In this document: piece by piece, positions 12,426-22,974 of the stretch
How positions within the stretch are numbered: position 1 is the stretch's first letter
How the letters are laid out: each line of letters starts with the position of its first letter
From: Diplonema papillatum
Taxonomy: Eukaryota > Euglenozoa > Diplonemea > Diplonemida > Diplonemidae
DNA: 64,000 bases
Direction: 5' to 3'
Assembly (NCBI GenBank): GCA_030068145.1
Contig: JAPJBO010000009.1
Span: 558,001-622,000, forward strand
Notes under the pieces: model-generated
The model's input: only the letters and a program-made list of their open reading frames with translations
Databases searched by the model: none
What the model was told of the DNA's origin: nothing
Position numbers and translations under genes: made by a program

Positions 12426-15400
12426 ACGTGGGTCAAAACGATCGTGCTGCTGATGGCCATCTCCGCGGAGCTTCAAGACGACCACCCCAGCCTCAGCCGC
12501 GGGCTGGCCTCCCTGCCGAAGGACGCGTTCGACCGGCATCAAACCCTCAAGGCAGGCGACGCCCTGTACTGGGCAGCTCCTTCCTCGTGCGCGGTGGATC
12601 CGGAGGTGTCCGTCACGTATATCAAGGGGGCGGCAGCCAACGCGACGCAAGCCCCATCCGACGACGCGGATCAGCGGAGCTCCGTTTTGTTTGAGCTCAC
12701 CCACGTCCCCTGCGGCGTGTCCCTCCAGAGCGTGAGTAAGTACCCGCAAGAAACCGAAGTTCTGCTGCCCCCTCTCTCGCACTTAGTCGTGGAGCGCACG
12801 CAGTGTGCCGTCGTCACCGACGGCAGTGTGTCGTCGACCGGCGGAACCGGCGATCGTTCAGCCTCCGTCAAGCTCACAGACACCCTCTGCAGCGCAGCGG
12901 AAGGCGCGTGCCTGCTCGTCACCCTGCGCTACGTGTCCACCCTGGCCAGCCTTCCGGAGTTCAAGTGGCTGTGCGACGCTGCGCGCGAGGAAGCGAGGGA
13001 GGCGACCGAATGCTTGCTCGCGACTGCCGGCCGATCAGCAGACTCTGGTCCCCGCAGCCGCGAAGACTCGGAGGTGCCAGCGGCCGGCCTGCGGGACCTG
13101 GGCTTGGTTGGGGCTAATTCAGCACGGGTTAGCACGGTGCGAATGGGCGACGACTCGGCGGCGGCACGGGGGAGACCGGCGCATTCGGGCAGTGGCAATC
13201 GGTCGGCATGCGGCAGCGAGCCACAAGGTGGATGTGCTCGCTCGGGCGACGGCAACGCCGACTTGGTGCCAACGCATCAAGACTTCGCGTCGCGACCGGA
13301 ATGTTCGGGCGGTGACAAAAGAGCTGGCACTGTAGACACAGCGCCAGTGCAACAAGGCTCCACGTCGCAGATGCTGGATCGTTCGGGCACTGAGAAAGGG
13401 GCTGACGCCGCCGACTCAATACCAAGGAGTAGCGAGTCACGGGGTGGATCTGCTCATGCGGGCAACGGCAGCGCTGGTATGGTGCCCGTGCATCAAGACT
13501 TGATGTCGCAGCGATCGGATCGTCCAGACGGAGACAAGAAAGCAGGCACCAGCGGCACTGCGCCAATGCATCAAGATTCCACGTCGCGGATACTGGATCG
13601 TTCGGGCAGTGACAAGTGGGCTGACGCCACCGACTCAAGGCCGAGCAACAACGAGTCACAGAGCGGATCTGCTGAACTGGCACCAATGCATCAAGGCTTC
13701 GTGTCGCAGCGATCGGATCGTCCAGACGGTGACAAGAAAGCAGGCACCAGCGGCACTGCGCCAATGCATCAAGATTCCACGTCGCGGATACTGGATCGTT
13801 CGGGCAGTGACAAGTGGGCTGACGCTACCGACTCAAGGCCGAGCAACAACGAGTCACAGAGCGGATCTGCTGAACTGGCACCAATGCATCAAGGCTTCGT
13901 GTCGCAGCGATCGGATCGTTCGGGCCGTGGCAAAATGGCTGACACTGTCGCCACCGCGTCAATGCATCTAGGTTCCGCGTCGCAGATACCGGATCGTTCG
14001 GGCAGTGGCAAGCGGGCTGACGCCGCCGACTCAATGGCGTCGCTTGCTCCAGTAGGGCCCCAGTTCGGGCAGCAAGACACACACACGAACGACTCAATTC
14101 TGTCAAAGCAGCCCGTTGGATATGGGAAAATCCGGCAAGGCAATGAACGCGAGGACGCGGACGCGAGGACGGTACACGAAGGAGCATCCCCGTCGCCGTT
14201 TGCGCTAGTCGGGCCCCAGTTCAGACAAGAAAGCACGCACGAGAATGACTCCACGCGGTCAAAGCAGCCCGTTTCTCGTGGGGAGAGCCAGCAACGCAAT
14301 GCAGGCGAAGACGCGACCACGAGGACAGCACACGAAGGATCATCCCCGTCGCTTGCGCTAGTCGGATCCCAGTCTAAGCAGCAAGACACGCACAAGAATG
14401 ACTCAACATCGTCTAAGCAGCCCGTTGCACGTGGGGAAAGCCAGCAAAGCAATGCGGGCGAAGACGTCGTCTTCGCGAGGACAGCACACGAAGGATCATC
14501 CCCGTCGCTTGCGCTAGTCGGATCCCAGTCTAAGCAGCAAGACACGCACAAGAATGACTCAACATCGTCTAAGCAGCCCGTTGCACGTGGGGAAAGCCAG
14601 CAAAGCAATGCGGGCGAAGACGTCGTCTTCGCGAGGACAGCACACGAAGGGTCATCCCCGTCGCTTGCGCTAGTCGGATCCCAGTCTAAGCAGCAAGACG
14701 ACACGCACGAGAATGACTCAACAACGTCAAAGCAGCCCGTTGCACGTGGGAAAAGCCGGCAAAGCAATGTGGGCGAAGACGTTGTCTTCGCGAGGACAGC
14801 ACACGAAGGGTCATCCCCGTCGCTTGCGCTAGTCGGATCCCAGTCTAAGCAGCAAGACACGCACGAGAATGACTCAACAACGTCAAAGCAGCCCGTTGCA
14901 CGTGGGAAAAGCCGGCAAAGCAATGCGGGCGAAGACGTTGTCTTCGCGAGGACAGCACACGAAGGATCATCCCCGTCGCTTGCGCTAGTCGGATCCCAGT
15001 CTAAGCAGCAAGACACGCACGAGAATGACTCAACAACTTCAAAGCAGCCCGTTGCACGTGGGGAAAGCCAGCAAAGCAATGTTGGCGAAGACGTCGTCTT
15101 CGCAAGGACAGCACACGAAGGATCATCCCCGTCGCGTGCGCTAGTCGGATCCCAGTCTAAACGGCAAGACGACACGCACGAGAATGACTCGACAACGTCA
15201 AAGCAGCCCACTGCAGGCGGGGAACGCCGGCAAGGCAACGCAGACGCGCGGCCCGGCACGAACGGCGACCGCGCCGCCCGCCGAAGCACCCGCGAGCCAC
15301 GGGACTCGAGCGAAGACGGGGCGAGGCCCGCCGTCGAAGAGAAGGCCGCCCCCCGCAGCCTGCCGTCCCCGGCGCTCCTCGGAGGCAGCGCCGTGGGCGC

Positions 15401-18400
15401 GGCCGCGGCCGCCCGCGCCGCCGCCGCGCGGAGCCTACGCCAGCACTCTCACACGGCCGCCCACTCGGGCCAACCTGCTCCCGGCACCCTGGCCGACAGC
15501 GCCACGGCAGCCTCCCCGCTCGGGTCGTCTGGATCCAGCGCGGACACCGGCTCGGCGGGTGTGGAAGAAGTGTCTCTCCGGACCTTCAACGAAGGCGCCC
15601 AGCAAGACGCGTCCCTTCGCGGTTCGAGGAGAGCGGGTTCCAAAGAGGACACGTCTCTTCAGGTCTCGAAAGAGGACGGCACGAAAGCGGGCATATCTCT
15701 TCGGGCTTCCAGCAGGGAAGACACCAAAGAAGATACATCGCTGCAAGTTTCGAAAGAGGATGCATCTTGTCGGCGGGCTTCGAGCATGGGGGATACGAAA
15801 GCGAAAGCTGAAGACAACGAAGACGCGGATCGTCGCACGGACGGGATTTCCCAGTGGGAGACCAGGGGTGTGACACCGTCTTCCAGCAACAGGGCGACGG
15901 CGGCGACGGAAGGTGGGGTTGACGCCGATTCTGACGGGGCGGCGTCGTCCGACGCGCGCGTGCTGGGCTGGGTGGAAACGACCGTTTGGCCCCGCGAGGG
16001 CCCGCTGGAGAAGACCCAGCAGAGCTGCGTCGCCTCGCGCAGCTGGGGGACCGCGCCGCAGAACCTGTGGCGGCGCGGCTCCGGCGACCTGACGCACAGC
16101 CCCGGCACGGGAGGCGAGAAAACGAGCTCCGAGGATCTCGACGGCGCGATGGTGGAGGTCAGCATCAGCTTCGTCAGCAGCGACGACAACGAGCCCGGCG
16201 CAACGTCAACCTCCGGAGACTCGGCGGTCTCAGACGGGTTTTTCGAAGGACCGATGGCTGGGCGGCTCGCCGAAATGCGCGGGAAATCCAAGCAGGCTCC
16301 GGAGGCACGTGCCGGCGCTCCGGACACCCCACGGGGGCACTGCACCGCAGCCGGGGGGGCAGCACGGCGGGAAACGGGCGGCGGAGCGCTCCCTGTTGAG
16401 TTTCTCGCGCTGTACAGCCTGTCGGTGGCCTGCGCTGACAGCGAGTGCGCCGCGTTGCCCTGGTGCAGGCGGGAGCGCGGAAGCCTCGGAGAAGAAGAAG
16501 ACACGGCGTCGTTCTCCGCCGGGTGCGCGCCGAGCAGCGCGGTGCCGTCGCGTAGCAGCAGCGTGCACTCCAGCAGCGAGGCCGGCGAGCGTCTCCAGCA
16601 GATGCTCAGCGGCGAGGCGCCCCAGCTGCTGCAAGGTTCCCTGCCCGGGCTTTCGAAGGCGACGTGCGCTGCTGCTTCGCCTGGCCGCCGCGCGTCCCGC
16701 CAGTCCGCGCGACGGGGGCAGGACTCGGGCTCCGAGGGAAACGGCGCGTTTTCGAAAGGAAACGGCACTTTCTCCGAAGAAACCGGCACGTTTTATAAAG
16801 GAAACGACACGGTTTCCAAAGGAAACGGCACATTTCTGCCGCACCACCGCTCAGCGCACTCGCATGTACGAGACCCGGCCGCGTCGCCGCGCAGCGCCGC
16901 GCCCGGGGAAACCGGGGTGTCCTCGGCGAGTGCTGCGGACGCAGGCGCCGGGGAAGGCAGCGGCTACGCCGTCAGTTGGTCGGACTCCTGCGCGAGTGAG
17001 GGCGAGACGTTGCCGGCGACCGCGGAGGTGGTGCTCGACGCGCTGCGCTCCGCGCGCGCCGGCGGCGCCCCGTGCGAGGCCGACGAACTGGACATCCCCC
17101 CTTGCCCGATGCAAGCCGAGGGGTCCGCCAGCCTCCCCGATCTGGCGCGTCCGGACCCAGCCGGCTTCTACCGAAGCCTGTTTTCCCCGCACCCCGCGCA
17201 AACCGGCGCCTCGAGCACGCAGCCAGCGCTTCCAGAATACACAGGAAGGCGAGCGGCCTTTTCTCCATCCTTCTGCGACCCTTCCCCGCCCGTCACCACC
17301 CCCGGCGTGAGTTCTCAGGTGTTGCATTCTGGGAATCAGACATCATCAAAGGCAGAGCAGTGCAACACCGCCAGTGAACCCGGTGAGAAAGGGGGCGCGG
17401 GCTTCTCGAGAAGCACACAACCCACCCTCTCTTCCCCATCCCGCGACCCCGATTTTGCCGGCGCCCGAGACCTACCCGACTCGAGCCCCGGTTTCACGCC
17501 CCCGGCGCCGCCCTCCTCGCCGGCGGCAGACGCGCACGGGTGGCTGGATAGGACGTACGGGTGGACGCCGGCGCGGGCGCGGGCAGTGGCGGGTGCCCTG
17601 CGGGGCCTCCCGCAGTGGTGCGACGGCGTTGCCGCGGCGCTCGCGCCGTTCCTGCGGAGCGGCTGCTTCGTGGCGTCGCGGGCGGCGTCGTTCGTGGCGG
17701 CGCTGCGGGGAGACCGCCGGTGGCCGTTCCACCTGCTGTGCCTCACGTTCCTGGGGGCCCGGGCCGGGCTGCGCTGCCACGTGTTCCGGGCCCTCGCCGC
17801 CGTCGCGCAGCACGGGCCGCCAGCCCTGCAGCGGCGGGTGGCCGGCGGCCGGGCGGCCGCCGTCGCCTGCTTCTGCCTCGCGCTCGAGCCCTGCCCGTTC
17901 GCCGCCGCCTTCGTGGCCGTCGCGGCGGGCACCCCGGCGGGGCTGGCGGGGCTGCTCGGCGGCGGCGCGGCGTCGGCGGCGCCGGTGCTCCGCGCGTTCT
18001 GCGCGGCCGCGCTGCGGCACGTGGCGAGCGGAGGCGAAGATCCCGCCCCCGTGAACCCGTTCAGCACGGCGAACGTGTCTGATACTCCCGTCCCCGTGAA
18101 ACCTCGTAGCACGGCAAACGTGCAAGACACTTCTGCCCCCGTGAACCCTTTTAGCATGGCCAACGTGTCTGATACTCCCGCCCCCGTGAGACCTTGTAGC
18201 ACGGCAAGCGTGCAAGACACTCCTGCCCCCGTGAACCCTCTTAGCATGGCAAAAGCGCCGGACACTTCTGCCCTCGTATACCCCACCGTTTCGGGTGGCG
18301 CGGAAGTGGCGGCCGCAGGCGACGCCGCGGGGCCTTGTTCCAGCGTGTCCGAAATGGCGAGCGCAGCAGCAGCTGCAACCGCCGCCGACGACGTTCAGCA

Positions 18401-19991
18401 GGGCCGATCGTTCACAGCATGCTCGTCGGCCAGCGAGTGCCCGAACAAGGCTGCGGGCCCTTCTTCTTCCAGCTCCGCAAGGGCGAGCGCAGCAGCGGCT
18501 GCAACCGCCGCCGACGACGGCCACAAGTCTGTCACAGCGTGCTCGTCGTCCAGCAAGGCTGCCGATCCTTCTTCTTCTTGCGCGGCTGAAAGGGCGAATG
18601 CAGCAGCAGCTGCACCCGCCGACGACGGCCACCAGGGCCGATCTGTCACGGCGTGCTCGTCCGGCCCGGGCGCGGCAGCGGACGCAGCTGCCGCCGGCAC
18701 CGCCCGCCGCTCCGTCGCGGCGCTGCTGGCGCTCGAAGCGCTGAAGGTCCTCGAGCGCGCCGCGCTCCACGGCTGCTTCGCGCCGCTGGCCGGCGGCGAG
18801 GACCCGGTCCCCGCAGCGCTGCTCGTGCACGCGTTGCAGGCTCTGCTGCCGGCTGGCCTTCCCGGGGCGGGACACTCGGTTGTCGGCGGCTCGAGTGTCA
18901 CGTGTACTGCCACGCGCCTTGCGAGCTCCAGGGGGTCCGCTTTCTTTGCGGGCGAGGGCGCCACGGCTGCTACCACTGCTGCGTCTGCAGTGGAAACTTC
19001 CGCCGGCGGGGCGAGCGCGAGGAGCACCGCCTGCACCGTCGGGAAAGCGTCTGTCACGGAGCGAAACAGCACCGTGGCCGCCAGCAGAAACGGGTGCCGT
19101 GCAGGTCGCGATTCACTTGGGCAGGTGCCCAATGGGGGTGGGTCGTGTCACAGCGGGAACGCGTCTGCCGGAGACCGAAACAGCAATGTGGCCGCCAGCA
19201 GAAACGGGTGCCGTGGAGGTGGTGATCGTCTTGGACAGGTGCCCAGTGGGGGTGGGTCGTGTCTCGGCGGGAATGTGTCTGTCACAGATCGAAACGGCAG
19301 CGTGGCCGCCGGGGCTGGCGGGGATCCGGCCGGCTGCCTGCCGCCGGCGCGGAACGCTTCGGTCGAACGCGCCGAGGCGACCGCCCGGCTGTACCTGGTC
19401 CGCGTCCTGTTCTTCGGGCACGGCCTCAGCGGGTCTGCGGCCGTCGGGCTCGGGGTTGCGAGGGCCGTCGTGCCGCTGCTCTGCCCTTCGCTCACCGGCC
19501 GCTGCGACGCGCGCTTCATCCTCGAGTTCTGCAACGGGGCGTCTTCGGTGGCGCGGCGGTGCGGGCAGGTTGCGTTCGCCGCGTTTGCGACGGACTGCGC
19601 ACTCTTCGAGCGGCTGCTGCTGCTCTGCTCGCAGAAGAAGCACCCGACGGCTCGCGCCGCGGCGGTCCGTGGGGTCCTCCAGTTCTGCCGGGCGTCTCCG
19701 GTGCTCTGCGGCGCGCTGGGCCACGCGATGTCCGGGCTGGGGCTCGACGACGGCGGGTTCACCGGTGCCTGCTTGGCGCACGACATCGTGGCGGCGGAGC
19801 AGGTGTCCAGCGGCTGGGAGCGGGCCCTCGTCCTCAACGGCTGGCGGCACCTGCTCGACGCTGTCGCCGGCCCCGACCCGCCCTGTGCGGCGGCGTCGGT
19901 GCTGACGCCGCCCCTGCCTTGGCGCATCCCTCCTCTGCCCTCGAGAGTTCCGATGACTTTGCGCGCGGTGCTGAGCTACAGACCGCCTTAA
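12426..19991 (+). CDS. Giant repetitive protein, exon 2: catalytic half of an ADP-ribosyltransferase domain, repeats, helical C-terminal region
   Basis: The exon encodes 2,521 residues and ends TAA at 19989-19991. Its first ~110 residues hold the elements of an arginine-type R-S-E ADP-ribosyltransferase: Arg in SRGL (12498-12500), a W-A-P-S-S-C strand in place of the usual STS (12570-12590), and P-Q-E-T-E-V-L (12744-12764) with the E-x-E catalytic motif followed by LLPPLS. The family transfers ADP-ribose from NAD+ to a protein side chain; the target is unknown. Then come 66-residue repeats (13308-13905; two units almost identical), 52-residue repeats (14206-15200; at least six copies 156 or 159 bp apart), a long acidic Ser-rich region, KGNGTF-like repeats (16735-16835) and alanine-rich helical regions at about 17518-18040 and 19378-19900 that might be ARM/HEAT-like. 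Between these lie short ANVxDTPAPV repeats and AAAATAADD stretches. The first ATG of this frame is 12453, but starting there would remove half the fold, so joining to exon 1 is preferred. Confidence 0.72.
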   Translation, partial: TWVKTIVLLMAISAELQDDHPSLSRGLASLPKDAFDRHQTLKAGDALYWAAPSSCAVDPEVSVTYIKGAAANATQAPSDDADQRSSVLFELTHVPCGVSLQSVSKYPQETEVLLPPLSHLVVERTQCAVVTDGSVSSTGGTGDRSASVKLTDTLCSAAEGACLLVTLRYVSTLASLPEFKWLCDAAREEAREATECLLATAGRSADSGPRSREDSEVPAAGLRDLGLVGANSARVSTVRMGDDSAAARGRPAHSGSGNRSACGSEPQGGCARSGDGNADLVPTHQDFASRPECSGGDKRAGTVDTAPVQQGSTSQMLDRSGTEKGADAADSIPRSSESRGGSAHAGNGSAGMVPVHQDLMSQRSDRPDGDKKAGTSGTAPMHQDSTSRILDRSGSDKWADATDSRPSNNESQSGSAELAPMHQGFVSQRSDRPDGDKKAGTSGTAPMHQDSTSRILDRSGSDKWADATDSRPSNNESQSGSAELAPMHQGFVSQRSDRSGRGKMADTVATASMHLGSASQIPDRSGSGKRADAADSMASLAPVGPQFGQQDTHTNDSILSKQPVGYGKIRQGNEREDADARTVHEGASPSPFALVGPQFRQESTHENDSTRSKQPVSRGESQQRNAGEDATTRTAHEGSSPSLALVGSQSKQQDTHKNDSTSSKQPVARGESQQSNAGEDVVFARTAHEGSSPSLALVGSQSKQQDTHKNDSTSSKQPVARGESQQSNAGEDVVFARTAHEGSSPSLALVGSQSKQQDDTHENDSTTSKQPVARGKSRQSNVGEDVVFARTAHEGSSPSLALVGSQSKQQDTHENDSTTSKQPVARGKSRQSNAGEDVVFARTAHEGSSPSLALVGSQSKQQDTHENDSTTSKQPVARGESQQSNVGEDVVFARTAHEGSSPSRALVGSQSKRQDDTHENDSTTSKQPTAGGERRQGNADARPGTNGDRAARRSTREPRDSSEDGARPAVEEKAAPRSLPSPALLGGSAVGAAAAARAAAARSLRQHSHTAAHSGQPAPGTLADSATAASPLGSSGSSADTGSAGVEEVSLRTFNEGAQQDASLRGSRRAGSKEDTSLQVSKEDGTKAGISLRASSREDTKEDTSLQVSKEDASCRRASSMGDTKAKAEDNEDADRRTDGISQWETRGVTPSSSNRATAATEGGVDADSDGAASSDARVLGWVETTVWPREGPLEKTQQSCVASRSWGTAPQNLWRRGSGDLTHSPGTGGEKTSSEDLDGAMVEVSISFVSSDDNEPGATSTSGDSAVSDGFFEGPMAGRLAEMRGKSKQAPEARAGAPDTPRGHCTAAGGAARRETGGGALPVEFLALYSLSVACADSECAALPWCRRERGSLGEEEDTASFSAGCAPSSAVPSRSSSVHSSSEAGERLQQMLSGEAPQLLQGSLPGLSKATCAAASPGRRASRQSARRGQDSGSEGNGAFSKGNGTFSEETGTFYKGNDTVSKGNGTFLPHHRSAHSHVRDPAASPRSAAPGETGVSSASAADAGAGEGSGYAVSWSDSCASEGETLPATAEVVLDALRSARAGGAPCEADELDIPPCPMQAEGSASLPDLARPDPAGFYRSLFSPHPAQTGASSTQPALPEYTGRRAAFSPSFCDPSPPVTTPGVSSQVLHSGNQTSSKAEQCNTASEPGEKGGAGFSRSTQPTLSSPSRDPDFAGARDLPDSSPGFTPPAPPSSPAADAHGWLDRTYGWTPARARAVAGALRGLPQWCDGVAAALAPFLRSGCFVASRAASFVAALRGDRRWPFHLLCLTFLGARAGLRCHVFRALAAVAQHGPPALQRRVAGGRAAAVACFCLALEPCPFAAAFVAVAAGTPAGLAGLLGGGAASAAPVLRAFCAAALRHVASGGEDPAPVNPFSTANVSDTPVPVKPRSTANVQDTSAPVNPFSMANVSDTPAPVRPCSTASVQDTPAPVNPLSMAKAPDTSALVYPTVSGGAEVAAAGDAAGPCSSVSEMASAAAAATAADDVQQGRSFTACSSASECPNKAAGPSSSSSARASAAAAATAADDGHKSVTACSSSSKAADPSSSCAAERANAAAAAPADDGHQGRSVTACSSGPGAAADAAAAGTARRSVAALLALEALKVLERAALHGCFAPLAGGEDPVPAALLVHALQALLPAGLPGAGHSVVGGSSVTCTATRLASSRGSAFFAGEGATAATTAASAVETSAGGASARSTACTVGKASVTERNSTVAASRNGCRAGRDSLGQVPNGGGSCHSGNASAGDRNSNVAASRNGCRGGGDRLGQVPSGGGSCLGGNVSVTDRNGSVAAGAGGDPAGCLPPARNASVERAEATARLYLVRVLFFGHGLSGSAAVGLGVARAVVPLLCPSLTGRCDARFILEFCNGASSVARRCGQVAFAAFATDCALFERLLLLCSQKKHPTARAAAVRGVLQFCRASPVLCGALGHAMSGLGLDDGGFTGACLAHDIVAAEQVSSGWERALVLNGWRHLLDAVAGPDPPCAAASVLTPPLPWRIPPLPSRVPMTLRAVLSYRPP
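14206..15200 (+). repeat. 156-bp coding tandem repeat
   Basis: A GGATCC landmark recurs at 14364, 14520, 14676, 14835, 14991 and 15147, giving spacings of 156, 156, 159, 156 and 156 bp. The units are nearly identical at DNA level, and the one longer spacing is a whole extra Asp codon. More degenerate units precede at about 14046-14210. The frame is kept throughout. Confidence 0.9.
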
Positions 19992-22974
19992 ATATACGCG
20001 TGCGCCGGCATACGCGCCCAGACTTACCGGTGGTAGCGTCCAGCCTCTCGGAGCCCGCATTTAAAAGCTGGACTCAGCGCACGCGAGTTTAGCCGCGGGC
20101 TTTGAATGAGGTGCTACACGATGGTTTGCTAGTGCCCGCTTGGCACACAGCGTCGGTGGCGAGAGACACTGTCGCTGGATAACCCCTGTGCGTCGTCATG
20201 ATGCTCCCGAGTTTCTTCAAGGTCGGTCGGTTGAACTCCATGTTCTTCACCCGGAAAAGGTCGCGTTTTGGCAGAAACGGTGAGGATGATAATTGTCACA
20301 GGGTTGGTGAAATGAAAGCAAGAATGTGCGCCTTCACGGTTAAACGAAGCTAGCGCACAAGGATCTCGCACCTGCTTTTCCGATACCAAATAGATGCTCT
20401 ATTCAAACTCTGTCTACGGGGTGTCTTCTGTACCTCTCATGGCTCTGCGGGCAGCCTCTGGCTACGAACGAACTCTTCCTTCTCGGGCATCGAACCTGTG
20501 TGCGCACAGGCGAGAAAGGCGAGCAACGTCTGCTTCTGCGTTTGCTCCCCTCTTTCTTTTCTAGCAAGCAAGTTTGAGCACCTTCGGTGCGTCTAGGGGG
20601 GACCTTTGGCGAGATATTGGGCGACAAGCCCTGAGCGTTTGAAGTCCACTTGCTTCAGAAGCAAGGTCGGAAGGGGACGGTTCGGAAAATTCAAGGACTC
20701 GGAATTGACGAACAACACAGGCAATTCCTCCCTCTTCCTTGTTCCCGACCTCGCTCCTCGATCAATCGTGCGTTACCCCTGTCGTACCGAGGAGTTAAGG
20801 TCCGAACGAGATCTTCCTCTCCCTCTCTCTCTCTCTCTCTCTCTGCTCTTTTTTATCCTCTCTCTTCACCTCGAACTCTCATTTTTAGGACATTGAAACT
20901 GTGTACGCACAAGCGAGAACGGCCAGGGACTCCTCCCTGGTTCTGCGTATGCCTCTTTGCCGTAGGCAAACCGGTTGGCCGAACTTTATGTCTGTTGCGC
21001 GTGTGGAGGGCAGCACGTCCCTCTGCGCGCGTCCTCGGGCGAAACCACGAACGAAGGAACACAAAACCACGTATGCCGCAGGCGAGAATTGGCAGGGACG
21101 CGCGGGGCTTCGACGCTCCCGGCCGCGGTCTTTGCACTCTTCCGTCGCCTGTATTCCCTTTTCTCGCCCACCTCCCTCCCGCTTTTCACCGCGTCCCCAC
21201 CGTCGCGGGAATCTTCCTGTGCGTCAAGTGTACGTCAAAAAACCCTGGCCTCCAGACAAGAAGCGAACCCACGCAAGCAACACAACCTTAACTCTAAAAC
21301 CAAGCCATACGTGGTGTATGATCGGGTACCGTGATGGCATTTCTGAGCAAACGTTGCAAAGTCTTAAATGACAGTAGTGGTGACAATCTGGAACCCCCCC
21401 CCCCCCCCCCCCCCCCCCAGGGCTAAGTTGGATGGAAACGCCGTTTCTTTTAGTTTTTTGAAATATGGAAACGGAAACGGAAACGTTTCCGTTTCTTTAA
21501 AAAGAAACGCCGGAAGGCTCCTCATGCTGAGGGGTCCTATAGGATAACCACTTCGCGGGTCCTTCTGTGTGTCTGTCGGGTGTCCGTTTCCAGCCAAATT
21601 TTGGCTTTCCTTTCAGAGGGCGGTATCACCTTCTTCTTTTGTTCTATCAGCAGGCACTTCTCTTCCTCCGTCTCGGCCCCTTCTTGTGTGTCGTCGCGGC
21701 TTCGTTTGTGCAGAGCAGTCGCTGATGCTCACCGCTTTCTTTCGTCGGCGATCTGACACGAGCAAATAGGTAACCACAAGCTAGTGATGCAGAATGTAAT
21801 CACATGCGGATGCTGAGGTTTTCTGACACCAGATTCCACTCTTCTGTGCCTACCACTTCGTCCTCTGCTGCTTCCAACCCGCGTTCTCATGTTTACTTGT
21901 ATCGGCGGCCGTGCCGAGTGGGGGTTTTTGAATCTGCCGTCCTCTTCTGCATTGTCGGTGGGGTTCTTCCTGCCGTCGCTGTCTATGCTCCGACAACACC
22001 GCCCGATGGTGCCCCTTCCGGTGACGGTTGCCACCCGTCGTCGTATGCAAGGTGCACTGTGGCAAGCGATGACGCACACGTTACTGCGTGGCCATCGCTT
22101 TTCTGGCGGGTTTAACATTGCCCCGGCATACGTGTGCCCTTCTCACCTCCTGATGCTGATTGCACTCCCTCTTTGTCTTTCGCCGCCGAAAAACCCCGGT
22201 CTTGTAGCCTGTGGCGCGGCGGTGCTCCCGCTGTCCTGAACGATCGTATCTGTATAGCCTATTATTGGAAGCGGATGTGCTTTCTCGATCGTCTTCAGCG
22301 CGTTGGCCAACCGGCCTAACAGAGCATCGTCGCCACAACAGCCATTGGTATAAAGAGCTGCAGACCTCAAGTCATCACAACCGGATGCGTGTGGTTGCGT
22401 CTGCTCCACGCGGTCGCAACTCTTATGCTTCATTCCTCCCTCTTTTTCGGAGCCTCCTTGTCCATGGTTTCCCACTGGATTGCGGGGTCCGCCGTTCGGA
22501 ACACATTTCCGGTCGGACCTTCAGCAAGTATACTGGTGGCATACCAGCCGTTTCTTTTGAAAAGAAACGGCGTTTCCATCCACCGCCAAAAAGAAGGAAA
22601 CGGAAACGGAAACGGAAACGGAAACGTTTCCAACGTTTCCATCCTACATAGCCGCCCCCCCCCCCCCCCCCCCCCCCCCCCCACTCCTCCTCGAAGTTTC
22701 CCATGATCGAGGATATCGGGCCCCGATCGATCAGAATGGATATTCCGAAGAGGAGGAGCCAGTTACTGTCCAAATGTAGAGAGTTCCACCAGGTACCTGT
22801 CGGCTGCAAGGCGGCTGATGATAAAGCCGTGTCTGAATATGCGTATCTTTGCTGGCACGTTTCCCCACCTGCTCGCCTTCTACAGGCACGCCTATGATGT
22901 CTCGAATGCTGTGACCGGGCATCGGCGAAGCCGTCGAAGAGGCGCAGGATGGGTTCTTGTTTTTCTTTTTGTAT
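19992..22974. other. Intergenic region with CT microsatellite, poly-C tracts and an inverted GGAAAC element
   Basis: I see no supported gene. Open frames here are short, overlap on both strands and lack recognisable motifs. It contains a CT microsatellite at about 20816-20850, a 25-base C run (21394-21418), a 28-base C run (22655-22682) and an inverted-repeat element between them, listed separately. Confidence 0.6.
21430..22581. mobile_element. Candidate inverted-repeat element bounded by 22-bp GGATGGAAACG termini
   Basis: GGATGGAAACGCCGTTTCTTTT at 21430-21451 recurs as its exact reverse complement at 22560-22581. Both ends also carry runs of GGAAAC/GTTTCC (21465-21500 and 22590-22640) and an AAAAGAAACG block, and both lie next to long C runs. 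The ~1.1-kb interior has no convincing transposase. It could be a non-autonomous DNA transposon or foldback element, or two inverted insertions of a shorter GGAAAC repeat. No target duplication was identified. Confidence 0.42.

Noticed and set aside
11901..12782. Antisense 293-codon frame across the intron and start of exon 2
   Set aside because: It overlaps the ADP-ribosyltransferase motifs on the plus strand and begins in repeat R2; no domain is recognised.
16735..16835. GGAAACGG runs in the giant exon as an insertion of the GGAAAC element
   Set aside because: They are in-frame KGNGTF-type peptide repeats without the element's inverted termini; similarity is limited to short shared words.
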